Below, piece by piece: positions 1-6,291 of a stretch of 18,895 nt of DNA (positions are counted from its first letter, which is position 1; every line of letters begins with the position of its first letter). The position numbers and the translations under genes are program-made. This stretch comes from Acidimicrobiia bacterium. Lineage in GTDB: Bacteria > Actinomycetota > Acidimicrobiia > Acidimicrobiales > Aldehydirespiratoraceae. The stretch is from contig JAJDZO010000153.1 of NCBI GenBank assembly GCA_022824605.1, positions 1-18,895 on the forward strand, read 5' to 3'. The notes beneath the pieces are model-generated. The model did not search any database, was not told where the DNA came from, and saw only the letters and a list, made by a program, of their open reading frames with translations.

Positions 1-110
1 CCCGGCAGGTAAGCAGCTCGTTCGACTATTTGCAACCTTGATCTGATATTTCTTGATACTTCATGTTATTTCCCAGGCCGTGGGTGGGCTCAGGCAGCTC
101 CTCTCGGTCG

Positions 111-139
111 TTCAAGCGTCCATCGACGGGTGATAGCTT
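111..139 (+). promoter_or_regulatory. Predicted promoter of hpnC (leaderless type)
   Basis: A TAGCTT box (134-139) lies 7 nt before an in-frame GTG at 147. A weak -35-like TTCAAG (111-116) precedes it with a 17-bp spacer. The same TAGCTT box precedes the start at 7997. Transcription would begin at or next to the start codon. The AT-rich stretch at about 21-75 could hold another promoter, but I find no well-spaced pair of boxes there. Confidence 0.5.
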
Positions 140-146
140 CGATCCT

Positions 147-1091
147 GTGTGGGGACGTCAGGTGGTGAACCCGGCCGCCCGAGACCCGTCTCGCCACCAA
201 GGAGAGCCGCAGACAGGAGCGGCCGAAGCGGTCGAGCAATACCTCGGACTCGACGCGGTGATGGCTCGAGCGTCCTCGGAGAACTTCCCCGTGGCGCTGC
301 GGCTGTTGCCCAACGCAGCGCGGGACCACCTTCGGGCCATCTACGGCTACGCCCGGCTGGTGGACAACCTCGGCGACGAGTACCCCGGAGACCGTCGGGC
401 CGCCCTGGACTGGGTGGAGGCCCAGCTCGACGGCCTGTTCGCGGGAGCCCCCCGGCATGACGTCTTCGTGGGGCTGGCCCCCACCGTGGCCAGATTCGGG
501 CTCGACCGGCGGCCCTTCGACCAGTTGCTGGCCGCCAACCGGCTCGACCAGCACAAGAACAGCTACGCCGACTTCGACGAGCTGATGCAGTACTGCGAGC
601 TATCGGCCAACCCGGTAGGTCGGCTCGTGCTGGCCGTGTTCGAGGCGGCTACCGCCGACCGTTTGGAAGCTTCCGATCAGGTGTGCAGCGGCCTGCAGGT
701 GCTGGAACACCTCCAGGATGTGGGCGAGGACGCGGCCAGGGGGCGGGTCTACCTGCCAGCCGACGACATGGAGCGCTTCGGCGTCACGGCCGACGATCTC
801 ACTGCTCCGACAGCCTCTGCCGCGCTGCGCGGGCTGGTGGCCTACGAGGCCGGCAGGGCCCGGGCCATGGTGGAGCGAGGCAGGGGTCTGGTGGGGTCTC
901 TGCGAGGGCCTGCCCGGTTGGCGGTGGCAGGGTTCGTGGCCGGTGGGCTGGCGGGCCTCGACGCCGTTGAGGCGGCCCGCTTCGAGGTGTTGGGCGGCAC
1001 CCGCAAGGCCGGTCCGGCCCGCGTCCTGGCACGGATGGCGGGCGTGTACCTGCCCGCTGTGGCCCGCTATCGCAGGGTGCGTGGCCGGTGA
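147..1091 (+). CDS. hpnC: Hydroxysqualene synthase HpnC (squalene/phytoene synthase family)
   Basis: The family converts presqualene diphosphate to hydroxysqualene, the second step of the HpnCDE route from farnesyl diphosphate to squalene. With a start at GTG 147 the protein has 314 residues. It shows the HpnC hallmark ENFPVA (about 45-50), a first Asp-rich motif DNLGDE (73-78), and a second diphosphate-binding region QDVGED followed by GRVYLP (from about 190). An ATG at 63 is also open, but it would add 28 low-complexity residues to a family that usually has only a short tail before ENFPVA. GTG 147 has a TAGCTT box 7 nt upstream, so I prefer it; GTG 162 and 165 remain possible. The stop TGA (1089-1091) overlaps a GTG at 1088. 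The next genes are hpnD and hpnE. No squalene-hopene cyclase is in the window, so the end product is not shown. Confidence 0.93.
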   Translation: MWGRQVVNPAARDPSRHQGEPQTGAAEAVEQYLGLDAVMARASSENFPVALRLLPNAARDHLRAIYGYARLVDNLGDEYPGDRRAALDWVEAQLDGLFAGAPRHDVFVGLAPTVARFGLDRRPFDQLLAANRLDQHKNSYADFDELMQYCELSANPVGRLVLAVFEAATADRLEASDQVCSGLQVLEHLQDVGEDAARGRVYLPADDMERFGVTADDLTAPTASAALRGLVAYEAGRARAMVERGRGLVGSLRGPARLAVAGFVAGGLAGLDAVEAARFEVLGGTRKAGPARVLARMAGVYLPAVARYRRVRGR

Positions 1092-1178
1092 TATCAGGGG
1101 AGGCGGCCTACCGACGCGCGGACGTGGCCCGCTATCGCAGGGCGGGTGGCCGGTGATATCCGGGGAGGCGGCCTACCG
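1059..1178 (+). repeat. Imperfect 65-bp tandem duplication across the hpnC/hpnD junction
   Basis: Copy 1 (1059-1113) and copy 2 (1124-1178) match at 52 of 55 positions with a 65-bp offset; similarity fades over the next 10 bases. Each copy contains the last HpnC codons (VARYRR), the stop, the overlapping GTG, and the first HpnD codons (ISGEAAYR). The period is 2 modulo 3, so the frame changes between copies. Confidence 0.95.
1088..1156 (+). CDS. Candidate 22-codon mini-ORF linking hpnC and hpnD
   Basis: It begins at the GTG that overlaps the hpnC stop (GTGA at 1088-1091) and ends at a TGA (1154-1156) that overlaps the hpnD GTG start (GTGA at 1153-1156). The peptide would be a chimera: it opens with the HpnD N-terminus (MISGEAAYRR) and closes with the HpnC C-terminus (VARYRRAGGR). 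This follows directly from the 65-bp duplication. Translation is not shown. It could be a coupling relay, or a harmless scar with hpnD started independently. Confidence 0.4.
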   Translation: MISGEAAYRRADVARYRRAGGR

Positions 1179-2061
1179 GCGCTGCGAGGAGATCACCTGG
1201 TCGCAGGCTCGCAACTTCGCCTACGGCATCCGCCTGCTGCCCCCGCCCAAGCGCCGGGCCATGGCCGCCCTCTACGCGCTGGCCCGCCGCATCGACGACG
1301 TGGGCGACGGCGACTGGCCCCAGCAACGCAAGCTGGTTGCTCTCGAAGAACTTCACAGCACCATCGACGCTCTGGAGGCGGGTGAGAACGTCGATCCCGA
1401 CGACCCGGTGCTGGTGGGTGTGGGCCACGCTGCCTCCCAGTACCCGATCCCTGTGGCCGCCTTGCACGAGATAGTGCAGGGCTGCGAACTCGACGTGCGG
1501 GGCCATACCTACGTCACCATGGAAGACACCGTGCGCTACTGCCGCTTGGTGGCGGGCTCGGTCGGTCGCTTGTCGTTGGGCGTGTTCGGCACGAAGTCCA
1601 CCCCCGAAGCGGCGACGGGCCGAGCCGACGGCGCGGGTGGCGCAGCACAGCCGAGCGTGGCGGTCGAGGATCTGGCCGATGACCTGGGAGTGGCGCTTCA
1701 GCTCACCAACATGTTGCGCGACGTCGTCGAGGACCATCGCATGGGCCGCATCTACCTGCCTGAACAGGAACGGGAGCGCTTCGGACTGTTGCCGGGCCAG
1801 TGGGCGCCGCCGGAGAGCGCGGCCGCGCTGCTGCGGTTCGTGGCCGGTCAGGCCGTGATGTGGTTCGAGCAGGGTCTGGAGTTGCTGGAGCATCTCGACT
1901 ATCGCAGCAAGGCCTGCACTGCAGCCATGGCCGGGATCTACCGACGGCTGTTGGACCGCATCATGGCTCAACCCGAGGCCGTTCTGAGTGGCCGCATCAG
2001 CCTTCCGACCCACCAGAAGGCGCTGGCGGCGGTCCGTAGCCTGGCGGGTGTGCGACCGTGA
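1153..2061 (+). CDS. hpnD: Presqualene diphosphate synthase HpnD
   Basis: The family condenses two farnesyl diphosphates to presqualene diphosphate, the substrate of HpnC. The 302-residue product starts MISGEAAYRRCEEIT and continues QARNFAYGIRLLPPPKRRA, the usual HpnD opening. It has DDVGD at 48-52 and the second motif N186xxR189D190xxE193D194 followed by GRIYLP. GTG 1153 is chosen because homologues begin at this point and because the previous mini-ORF ends on it with a GTGA overlap; the frame is open further upstream, but that reads hpnC out of frame. A Gly/Ala-rich insert (about residues 145-172) sits before the second motif and looks like a loop extension. The stop TGA (2059-2061) again overlaps a GTG at 2058. 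Confidence 0.93.
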   Translation: MISGEAAYRRCEEITWSQARNFAYGIRLLPPPKRRAMAALYALARRIDDVGDGDWPQQRKLVALEELHSTIDALEAGENVDPDDPVLVGVGHAASQYPIPVAALHEIVQGCELDVRGHTYVTMEDTVRYCRLVAGSVGRLSLGVFGTKSTPEAATGRADGAGGAAQPSVAVEDLADDLGVALQLTNMLRDVVEDHRMGRIYLPEQERERFGLLPGQWAPPESAAALLRFVAGQAVMWFEQGLELLEHLDYRSKACTAAMAGIYRRLLDRIMAQPEAVLSGRISLPTHQKALAAVRSLAGVRP

Positions 2062-2105
2062 GCATCGGCGCCGGCCTTCGACCACGGGAATCGCCTGCCG
2101 CGTGA
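2058..2105 (+). CDS. Candidate 15-codon mini-ORF A after hpnD
   Basis: GTG 2058 overlaps the hpnD stop as GTGA. The frame runs 15 codons to TGA 2103-2105, which overlaps the next GTG at 2102. The peptide (MSIGAGLRPRESPAA) is a degenerate version of mini-ORF B and of the HpnE N-terminus. Translation is not shown. Confidence 0.35.
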   Translation: MSIGAGLRPRESPAA

Positions 2106-2176
2106 GTGCTGCGGCTGCGGGCAACCGCGCACGGGAATCGTCTGCGGCGTGAGTGCTGCGGCTGCGGGCAACCGCG
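2083..2176 (+). repeat. 47-bp tandem duplication at the hpnD/hpnE junction, with a decayed extra unit upstream
   Basis: Copy 1 (2083-2129) and copy 2 (2130-2176) differ at only two positions. A more diverged unit with a 44-bp period starts at 2058. It shares GTGAG at its head and CGGGAATCG in its second half. Each unit contains GTGA. Both periods are 2 modulo 3. Confidence 0.95.
2102..2152 (+). CDS. Candidate 16-codon mini-ORF B before hpnE
   Basis: It starts at GTG 2102, inside the stop overlap of mini-ORF A, and ends at TGA 2150-2152, which overlaps the hpnE GTG at 2149. Its first ten residues (MSAAAAGNRA) are identical to those of HpnE because they come from the duplicated copy. It then ends RESSAA. 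It may relay ribosomes to hpnE or may be an unread scar. Confidence 0.38.
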   Translation: MSAAAAGNRARESSAA

Positions 2177-3528
2177 CAAGGGTGGTGGTGGTCGGAGGCG
2201 GTCTGGCCGGGCTGTCGGCTGCGATTGAAGCGGCGGATCACAACGCAGCCGTCACCCTGCTAGAGCGCCGCCCCCGCCTCGGCGGCGCAACCTGGTCGTT
2301 CGAGCGCAACGGCATCTGGTTCGACAACGGTCAGCACGTGTTCATGCGTTGCTGCACCGCCTACACCGCCTTCCTCGAGCGGATCGGCTCAGCCGACGGC
2401 GTGTGGATGCAGAGCCGACTCGACGTCCCCGTGATAGCGCCCGGAGGGCTGGTCGGGTCGATCAAACGCACCGCGGGACCGGCCCCGCTGCACCTGGCAC
2501 CCTCGTTGTTGACCTACCCCCATCTGAGTCTGCGCCAGCGGATGGCCGCGCTGCGGGCCGGCCTGGCCCTCAAGCGGCTCGATCCCGACGATCCGGCGCT
2601 CGATCACATGACGTTCGCCGATTGGCTGGCGGCCCACGGCCAGGACACGGTGGCGGTCGAGGCCTTCTGGAACCTGATCGTGCTGCCCACCGTGAATGTC
2701 GGCGCGGCCGACGCTTCCCTCAAGCTCGCGGCGAAGGTCTTCGTGACCGGGCTGCTCACCGACGCCGCCGCAGCCGACCTGGGCTGGGCCCGCACACCGT
2801 TGTCGGCCCTGCACGGCGACGCCGCTCGCCGGGCGCTGGAGGCCCAGGGAGGCGAAGTCCGCTCGCGGGTTGCGGTGACCGCAATCCGAGCCGGCGAAGC
2901 GGGCCTGGAGGTACACACCGGCGAGGAGGTCGTGGCGGCCGACTCGGTGGTGGTGGCCGTGCCCCACGACGCGTTGGCCGGACTGCTGCCGCCCGGCACC
3001 GTGGAGGCACAGGACCGCCTGGTCGAGTTGGGCACCTCCCCGATTGTCAACGTCCATCTGGTGTATGAGCGCCCGGTCACCGACCAGGCCCTGTTCGCCA
3101 CCGTCGGCAGCGACGCCCAGTTCGTGTTCGACCGAACCGAAGGCGCCGGGCTCGACGACGGCCGCCAATGCTTGGCCGTGTCGCTGTCGGCCGCCGAGCG
3201 GTACATCGGCACGGCCTCTGCTGATCTGGTGGCGCATTTCACCGCGGAGTTGGCCCGCCTCCTGCCCGAGGCTGGAAGCGCAACCGTCACCGAGTCGATC
3301 GTGACCCGCGAGCACTCGGCCACCTTCTTCGGTGCGCCCGGCACCGATCGATTGCGTGCTGGGACGGAATCGGGCCTCGCCGGCGTGTATGTGGCCGGTG
3401 CCTGGACCGACACCGGATGGCCCGCCACCATGGAGGGAGCGGTGCGCAGCGGAACCGAGGCGGGCCGACTCGCGGCCGGCTTCGCGGCCCGGTCCGGGGG
3501 CGAACGCGCGGCCGCATCCGGAGCCTAG
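2149..3528 (+). CDS. hpnE: Hydroxysqualene dehydroxylase HpnE (FAD-dependent, squalene-associated)
   Basis: The family reduces hydroxysqualene to squalene, the last HpnCDE step. The 459-residue protein has the N-terminal FAD Rossmann motif VVVVGGGLAG (GxGxxG at 16-21) and an acidic/basic pair LLERRPRLGG. It also has the HpnE-type stretch FDNGQHVFMRCC, a central WNLIVLPTVNV segment, and the C-terminal FAD-binding AGAWTDTGWPATMEGAV. Length is normal for the family. GTG 2149 is chosen because the Rossmann strand follows closely and the upstream mini-ORF stop overlaps it as GTGA. The first ten residues are products of the 47-bp duplication, so the very N-terminus is probably not conserved. The stop is TAG 3526-3528. 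Confidence 0.92.
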   Translation: MSAAAAGNRARVVVVGGGLAGLSAAIEAADHNAAVTLLERRPRLGGATWSFERNGIWFDNGQHVFMRCCTAYTAFLERIGSADGVWMQSRLDVPVIAPGGLVGSIKRTAGPAPLHLAPSLLTYPHLSLRQRMAALRAGLALKRLDPDDPALDHMTFADWLAAHGQDTVAVEAFWNLIVLPTVNVGAADASLKLAAKVFVTGLLTDAAAADLGWARTPLSALHGDAARRALEAQGGEVRSRVAVTAIRAGEAGLEVHTGEEVVAADSVVVAVPHDALAGLLPPGTVEAQDRLVELGTSPIVNVHLVYERPVTDQALFATVGSDAQFVFDRTEGAGLDDGRQCLAVSLSAAERYIGTASADLVAHFTAELARLLPEAGSATVTESIVTREHSATFFGAPGTDRLRAGTESGLAGVYVAGAWTDTGWPATMEGAVRSGTEAGRLAAGFAARSGGERAAASGA

Positions 3529-3550
3529 GAGGCCGAGCGAACAGGCGGGC
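3524..3550 (+). repeat. Dispersed GGCCGAGCGAA-type repeat, copy 1
   Basis: The sequence CCTAGG AGGCCGAGCGAACAGGCG begins inside the hpnE stop codon. Related copies occur at 5531-5552 (opposite strand), 14849-14871, and, in shortened form, at 17897-17912. Confidence 0.6.
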
Positions 3551-3848
3551 CAATCCGGTGCATGCGGGCGAGGCCGTGGGCAGCCATGCCGTGGCGGGCA
3601 GCCATGCCGTGGCCCGAGCGGCCCGTGAGCGCAGCGAACAACAGCGGGAGTCAGCCCGTCACGATGCGAAGGGTCGACACCTATCCGCGCCGCCTCTAGG
3701 ACGTCGGCGCCCTGACGAGGCCGTGCGCGGCAGATGCGGCAAGGTCAGCAGCGGTGCGCGACAGTGCAGACACATCGACGGCAAACCAGTGAAATTCACG
3801 GCTTCGCAACCGGTCGGCCCGGTGCGAGATATCCCCAGCGTCACCCGC
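3551..3848. other. Gene-free spacer between hpnE and the LytR_C gene
   Basis: I find no convincing gene in this roughly 300-bp stretch. The open frame that spans it starts inside hpnE, has no ribosome site and resembles no family I know. The spacer holds the 18-bp tandem repeat at 3578-3613 and an 11-nt palindrome GTGAAATTCAC (3789-3799) about 50 nt before the next promoter box. Confidence 0.6.
3578..3613 (+). repeat. Perfect 18-bp tandem repeat, two copies
   Basis: GGGCAGCCATGCCGTGGC occurs at 3578-3595 and again at 3596-3613 without mismatch. It is non-coding as far as I can see. Confidence 0.9.
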
Positions 3849-3854
3849 TAAGGT
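3849..3854 (+). promoter_or_regulatory. -10 box (TAAGGT) of the LytR_C gene
   Basis: TAAGGT ends 7 nt before ATG 3862. There is no Shine-Dalgarno sequence between box and start, which fits a leaderless transcript. No clear -35 box is seen. Confidence 0.5.
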
Positions 3855-3861
3855 TCGGGCC

Positions 3862-4476
3862 ATGACTCCCCAGCACGCTCAATCTTCGGGAAGCGGATCG
3901 GCGGGTCGAGCGATCGTGCTGGTCATCGTGGCGATTGCGCTGGGCGCGTTCTTGCTGGCGAGAGGCTTCGACGACTCCGATGACGCCACCGAAGCCTCAT
4001 CTACCACCCCGTCCGAAGAGCCGACGACCGACGACCCCGACCCGGAGGCCGAGGAGAACGGCGCAACGTCGACCACCTCCTCCACCACAACGACGACGGC
4101 GCCGCCTCCTGTCGTCACCCACCCCCCTGGTGAGGTCAAGGTGGCTGTGATGAACGGCACCGGCGTGCGGGGACGGGCCGGTCGTACCGCTGACCAACTC
4201 AACGCCGCCGGGTTCGTGACCGCGGCCAAGAACACCCAGCAGGACCGGGTCGAGGCCTCGGTCATCTACTACCGGACGGGTTACGGCGACGACGCCAAGG
4301 CAGTCGCGTCGGCTCTGCGTGCCCCCGCCGACATCATCACACCCGCCCCGGCCACGATCATGACCCTGATCCGGAACCCTGAGTCGCCCGCGGGCTTGGA
4401 GGACTTCAACATCTTCGCGGTGGTCGGCACCGACGGCGTGATCCTCGACCCCGCGCCCCCCGCTGATTCCGAGTAG
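3862..4476 (+). CDS. Membrane-anchored LytR_C-domain protein
   Basis: This is a 204-residue protein. A short cytoplasmic N-terminus is followed by one transmembrane helix (about 17-34, AIVLVIVAIALGAFLLA). A Ser/Thr/Glu/Pro-rich linker (about 37-92) includes a run of threonines. A LytR_C-type domain follows (about 93-180) with VAVMNGTGVRGRAGRTADQL and GFV. In the LytR-CpsA-Psr family this C-terminal domain follows a catalytic transferase domain. Here the catalytic domain is absent, so a glycopolymer transferase role cannot be claimed; an extracytoplasmic cell-envelope role is plausible. Start ATG 3862 has a TAAGGT box 7 nt upstream. Glycerate kinase follows after 35 nt and may be co-transcribed. 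Confidence 0.85.
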   Translation: MTPQHAQSSGSGSAGRAIVLVIVAIALGAFLLARGFDDSDDATEASSTTPSEEPTTDDPDPEAEENGATSTTSSTTTTTAPPPVVTHPPGEVKVAVMNGTGVRGRAGRTADQLNAAGFVTAAKNTQQDRVEASVIYYRTGYGDDAKAVASALRAPADIITPAPATIMTLIRNPESPAGLEDFNIFAVVGTDGVILDPAPPADSE

Positions 4477-4511
4477 CGCGAACGGCTGACCGCAGCGCAA
4501 AGGCCGCAACA

Positions 4512-5516
4512 ATGGCGGCTGTGCGCGTGCTGGCCGCGCCCGACAAGTTCCGCGGCACCGCCTCGGCTCCCGACATCGCGGAGGCCATCGCGGCGGCCGC
4601 CGCCGAAGTCTCGGCCTCATGTGAGCAGGCACCCATGGCCGACGGCGGCGAGGGAACCCTCGAAGCACTGGGCGGCCCCAACCGCTCATCGGCGGTGACC
4701 GGACCACTGGGCGAGCCGGTGATTGCGCCGTGGCGTCTGCGGCGCGGCGTCGCCGTCATCGAGATGGCCCGAGCTTCGGGTCTGGCCGTGGCCGGGGGCG
4801 CGGATCGCAACGACCCCGTCAACGCCACCACCGCGGGCACCGGCGAACTGATCGCCGAGGCGGTTGCGGCTGGAGCGCAGCGAGTGCTGGTAGCGGTGGG
4901 CGGCTCGGCCACCACCGACGGCGGCCTCGGTGCTCTGGAGGCGCTGCCGTCGCCGGCGCGGATGACGGGCATCGAGATGGTCGTGGCCTGCGATGTGAAA
5001 ACGGCCTTCCTGGACGCGGCCGCGGTCTACGGTCCCCAGAAGGGAGCCACCGGCGCCCAGATCGAACTGCTGACTCGTCGCCTCGCCCGGCTCGCCCAGA
5101 TCTACGAACAGGACTTCGGGGTGGACGTGACTGCGGTGCCTGGTGCGGGCGCGGCCGGGGGCCTCGCCGGGGGTCTGGCAGCCCGGGGTGCCAGCCTGGT
5201 GAACGGCTTCGAGTTGGTTGCCGACGAGGTCGGCCTGCCAGAGCGGATCATGGACGCCGATGTGGTGGTCACCGGCGAGGGCCGCTACGACGCCACCTCG
5301 CTACAGGGCAAGGTGGTCGGAGGAGTGGCCGAGATCGCGGGGCGGCATGGCACCAGGGCGCTGGCCGTGGTCGGCACTTCGGATCCCGCCGCGGCGATAC
5401 CCGACAGCTTGGAGATCGTTGACCTCTCCGACCGGTTCGGATCGCAGCGAGCCCATGACGACCCCTGCGGATGCGTGCGAGAGGCTCTGGGAGATGCCCT
5501 CAGAGCCGTTCGCTAG
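4512..5516 (+). CDS. Glycerate kinase (GarK/GlxK-type)
   Basis: The family phosphorylates glycerate with ATP, feeding glyoxylate or serine catabolism into glycolysis. The 334-residue protein shows the typical N-terminus LAAPDKFRGTASA and then PMADGGEGTLEAL. It also has the VAVGGSATTDGGLGALEAL segment, YGPQKGAT, the Gly-rich PGAGAAGGLAGGL, and VVTGEGRYDATSLQGK. Most relatives have about 370-380 residues. The shortfall maps largely between GGLGALEAL and IEMVVACDV, where a substrate-proximal loop is missing. ATG 4512 has an AAAGG ribosome site at 4499-4503, unlike most genes here, so it is probably translated from a longer mRNA starting at the LytR_C gene. Whether it makes 2- or 3-phosphoglycerate cannot be told. 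Confidence 0.9.
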   Translation: MAAVRVLAAPDKFRGTASAPDIAEAIAAAAAEVSASCEQAPMADGGEGTLEALGGPNRSSAVTGPLGEPVIAPWRLRRGVAVIEMARASGLAVAGGADRNDPVNATTAGTGELIAEAVAAGAQRVLVAVGGSATTDGGLGALEALPSPARMTGIEMVVACDVKTAFLDAAAVYGPQKGATGAQIELLTRRLARLAQIYEQDFGVDVTAVPGAGAAGGLAGGLAARGASLVNGFELVADEVGLPERIMDADVVVTGEGRYDATSLQGKVVGGVAEIAGRHGTRALAVVGTSDPAAAIPDSLEIVDLSDRFGSQRAHDDPCGCVREALGDALRAVR

Positions 5517-5530
5517 GGGATCGTTGCCGG

Positions 5531-5552
5531 TCGCTCGCCTATTCGCTCGGCC
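5531..5552 (-). repeat. Dispersed GGCCGAGCGAA-type repeat, copy 2
   Basis: On the minus strand this reads GGCCGAGCGAATAGGCGAG and continues to CGA. It lies between the convergent ends of glycerate kinase and the small membrane protein. Confidence 0.65.
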
Positions 5553-5554
5553 TG

Positions 5555-5776
5555 TTAGCGGCGGTGCCTGCCGGTCAGGACCAGGGCGCCAAGACCCACC
5601 AACACCACCAGGATGGCCAGCAGGGTGACCAGCCACGCGAAGATGACCACCACCAGCCGCACCACGGTGACCGCGCCCACCACCGCCAGGGCTCCCAGAA
5701 TCACCAGGGCCGGCGTGGGCAGGCGGCCGAGCCGCTCGACGACTCCGCCCGATTCCCTCTCCATGGGTGCTCCCAC
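5555..5776 (-). CDS. Small two-helix membrane protein of unknown function
   Basis: The product is 73 residues, MGAPMERESGG then two hydrophobic segments (roughly 22-43 and 46-67, rich in Val/Leu/Ala) and a basic tail TGRHRR. I do not recognise a family. Support for it being real comes from the start: GTG 5776 is preceded by a TAGGAT box (5788-5783 on the minus strand) at exactly 6 nt, the same arrangement as other leaderless starts here. The reading frame is also clearly membrane-like rather than a random shadow. It is convergent with glycerate kinase and divergent from the CysO-like gene. ATG 5764 is an alternative start. Confidence 0.65.
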   Translation of the reverse strand: MGAPMERESGGVVERLGRLPTPALVILGALAVVGAVTVVRLVVVIFAWLVTLLAILVVLVGLGALVLTGRHRR

Positions 5777-5782
5777 GGGTCG

Positions 5783-5788
5783 ATCCTA
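5783..5788 (-). promoter_or_regulatory. -10 box (TAGGAT) of the small membrane protein
   Basis: TAGGAT on the minus strand lies 6 nt before GTG 5776. Its position suggests a leaderless transcript. Confidence 0.5.
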
Positions 5789-5798
5789 TCTTCGGTCC

Positions 5799-5804
5799 TA
5801 TACC
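5799..5804 (+). promoter_or_regulatory. Possible -10 box (TATACC) for the CysO-like gene
   Basis: TATACC sits in the divergent region, about 47 nt before ATG 5852. That would leave a leader of about 40 nt carrying a Shine-Dalgarno site. No -35 box stands out. Confidence 0.3.
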
Positions 5805-5851
5805 ATGGCCCGGCCCGTCGCCGCATCCGCGAGTACAGCGAGGAGCACGCC

Positions 5852-6133
5852 ATGGCTGCCACCGTCCGAGTGCCTACCACCTTGAGAGTTCTCACCGCCG
5901 GAGCGTCCGAGGTGGCCGTGGAAGGCGCCACCCTCGCGGAGGTGCTCGACTCGCTGGAGTCGACGCATCCGGGCTTCCAGGACCGGATTCTCGACGAGTC
6001 CGGGGAACTGCGCCGCTTCGTCAACGTGTTCGTCAGCGACGACGACGTCCGCTTCCTCGACGGGCTCGCCACCGCAGTCGCCGATGGCGACACTGTGAGC
6101 ATCGTGCCTGCCGTGGCAGGCGGGAGCGGCTGA
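5852..6133 (+). CDS. CysO-like MoaD/ThiS-family sulfur carrier protein
   Basis: The product is a 93-residue ubiquitin-fold protein. In the family a C-terminal Gly-Gly is activated and thiocarboxylated to carry sulfide, for example to O-phosphoserine in actinobacterial cysteine synthesis. The segment GELRRFVNVFVSDDDVRFLDGLATAV and the end DGDTVSIVPAVAGG closely resemble Mycobacterium CysO, from memory of that sequence. The protein does not stop at Gly-Gly but adds Ser-Gly, so the carrier would need trimming by a protease before use. ATG 5852 has a GAGGAG ribosome site (5840-5845) 6 nt upstream. No cysM-like synthase or Mec-type metalloprotease gene is next to it. Confidence 0.85.
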   Translation: MAATVRVPTTLRVLTAGASEVAVEGATLAEVLDSLESTHPGFQDRILDESGELRRFVNVFVSDDDVRFLDGLATAVADGDTVSIVPAVAGGSG

Positions 6134-6212
6134 CCCTCCACCAGCGCCGACCGTCGCTGCTGAAGCGGCCAGATTCGCGTTCTGGCGGGTTGTCATTGCG
6201 GGGCCGCGCCGG

Positions 6213-6218
6213 TTGACT
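6213..6218 (+). promoter_or_regulatory. -35-like TTGACT in front of groEL
   Basis: TTGACT (6213-6218) abuts the CIRCE operator, a usual place for an HrcA-controlled promoter. I see no convincing -10 at standard spacing. Confidence 0.3.
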
Positions 6219-6244
6219 TGGCACTCGTGGCACGCGAGTGCCAA
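6218..6244 (+). promoter_or_regulatory. CIRCE operator (HrcA binding site)
   Basis: TTGGCACTC, then a 9-nt spacer, then GAGTGCCAA: a perfect 9-bp inverted repeat. It differs from the classical TTAGCACTC-N9-GAGTGCTAA at one position per arm, and the change is compensated. It lies 47 nt before groEL, so heat-shock repression by HrcA is expected. No hrcA gene is in the window. Confidence 0.93.
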
Positions 6245-6291
6245 CCCAGGCAATCAAGCCGGCCCACCGCAGGGCCGTTCCGGAGGTTCAA

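Noticed and set aside
63..146. ATG 63 as the hpnC start
   Set aside because: It adds 28 low-complexity residues before a family-typical N-terminus and has no ribosome site or well-spaced promoter box. GTG 147 has both an appropriate position and a TAGCTT box.
1059..1178. Assembly or sequencing artefact as the cause of the junction duplications
   Set aside because: The copies differ at several positions (three in 55, two in 47, and many in the oldest unit), which a simple assembly error would not give. Read mapping could still check it.
1132..2241. Long minus-strand open frame opposite hpnD (369 codons)
   Set aside because: Shadow of hpnD in GC-rich DNA. No family features, and the plus-strand frame has clear HpnD motifs.
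3515..3527. Minus-strand leaderless start near the hpnE end (TAGGCT then ATG)
   Set aside because: Spacing is only 4 nt and the resulting frame is an Arg/Pro-rich antisense product of hpnE.
3417..3851. Plus-strand open frame spanning the hpnE end and the following spacer
   Set aside because: It starts inside hpnE, reads repeats as Arg/Ala-rich sequence and has no start signal or family match.
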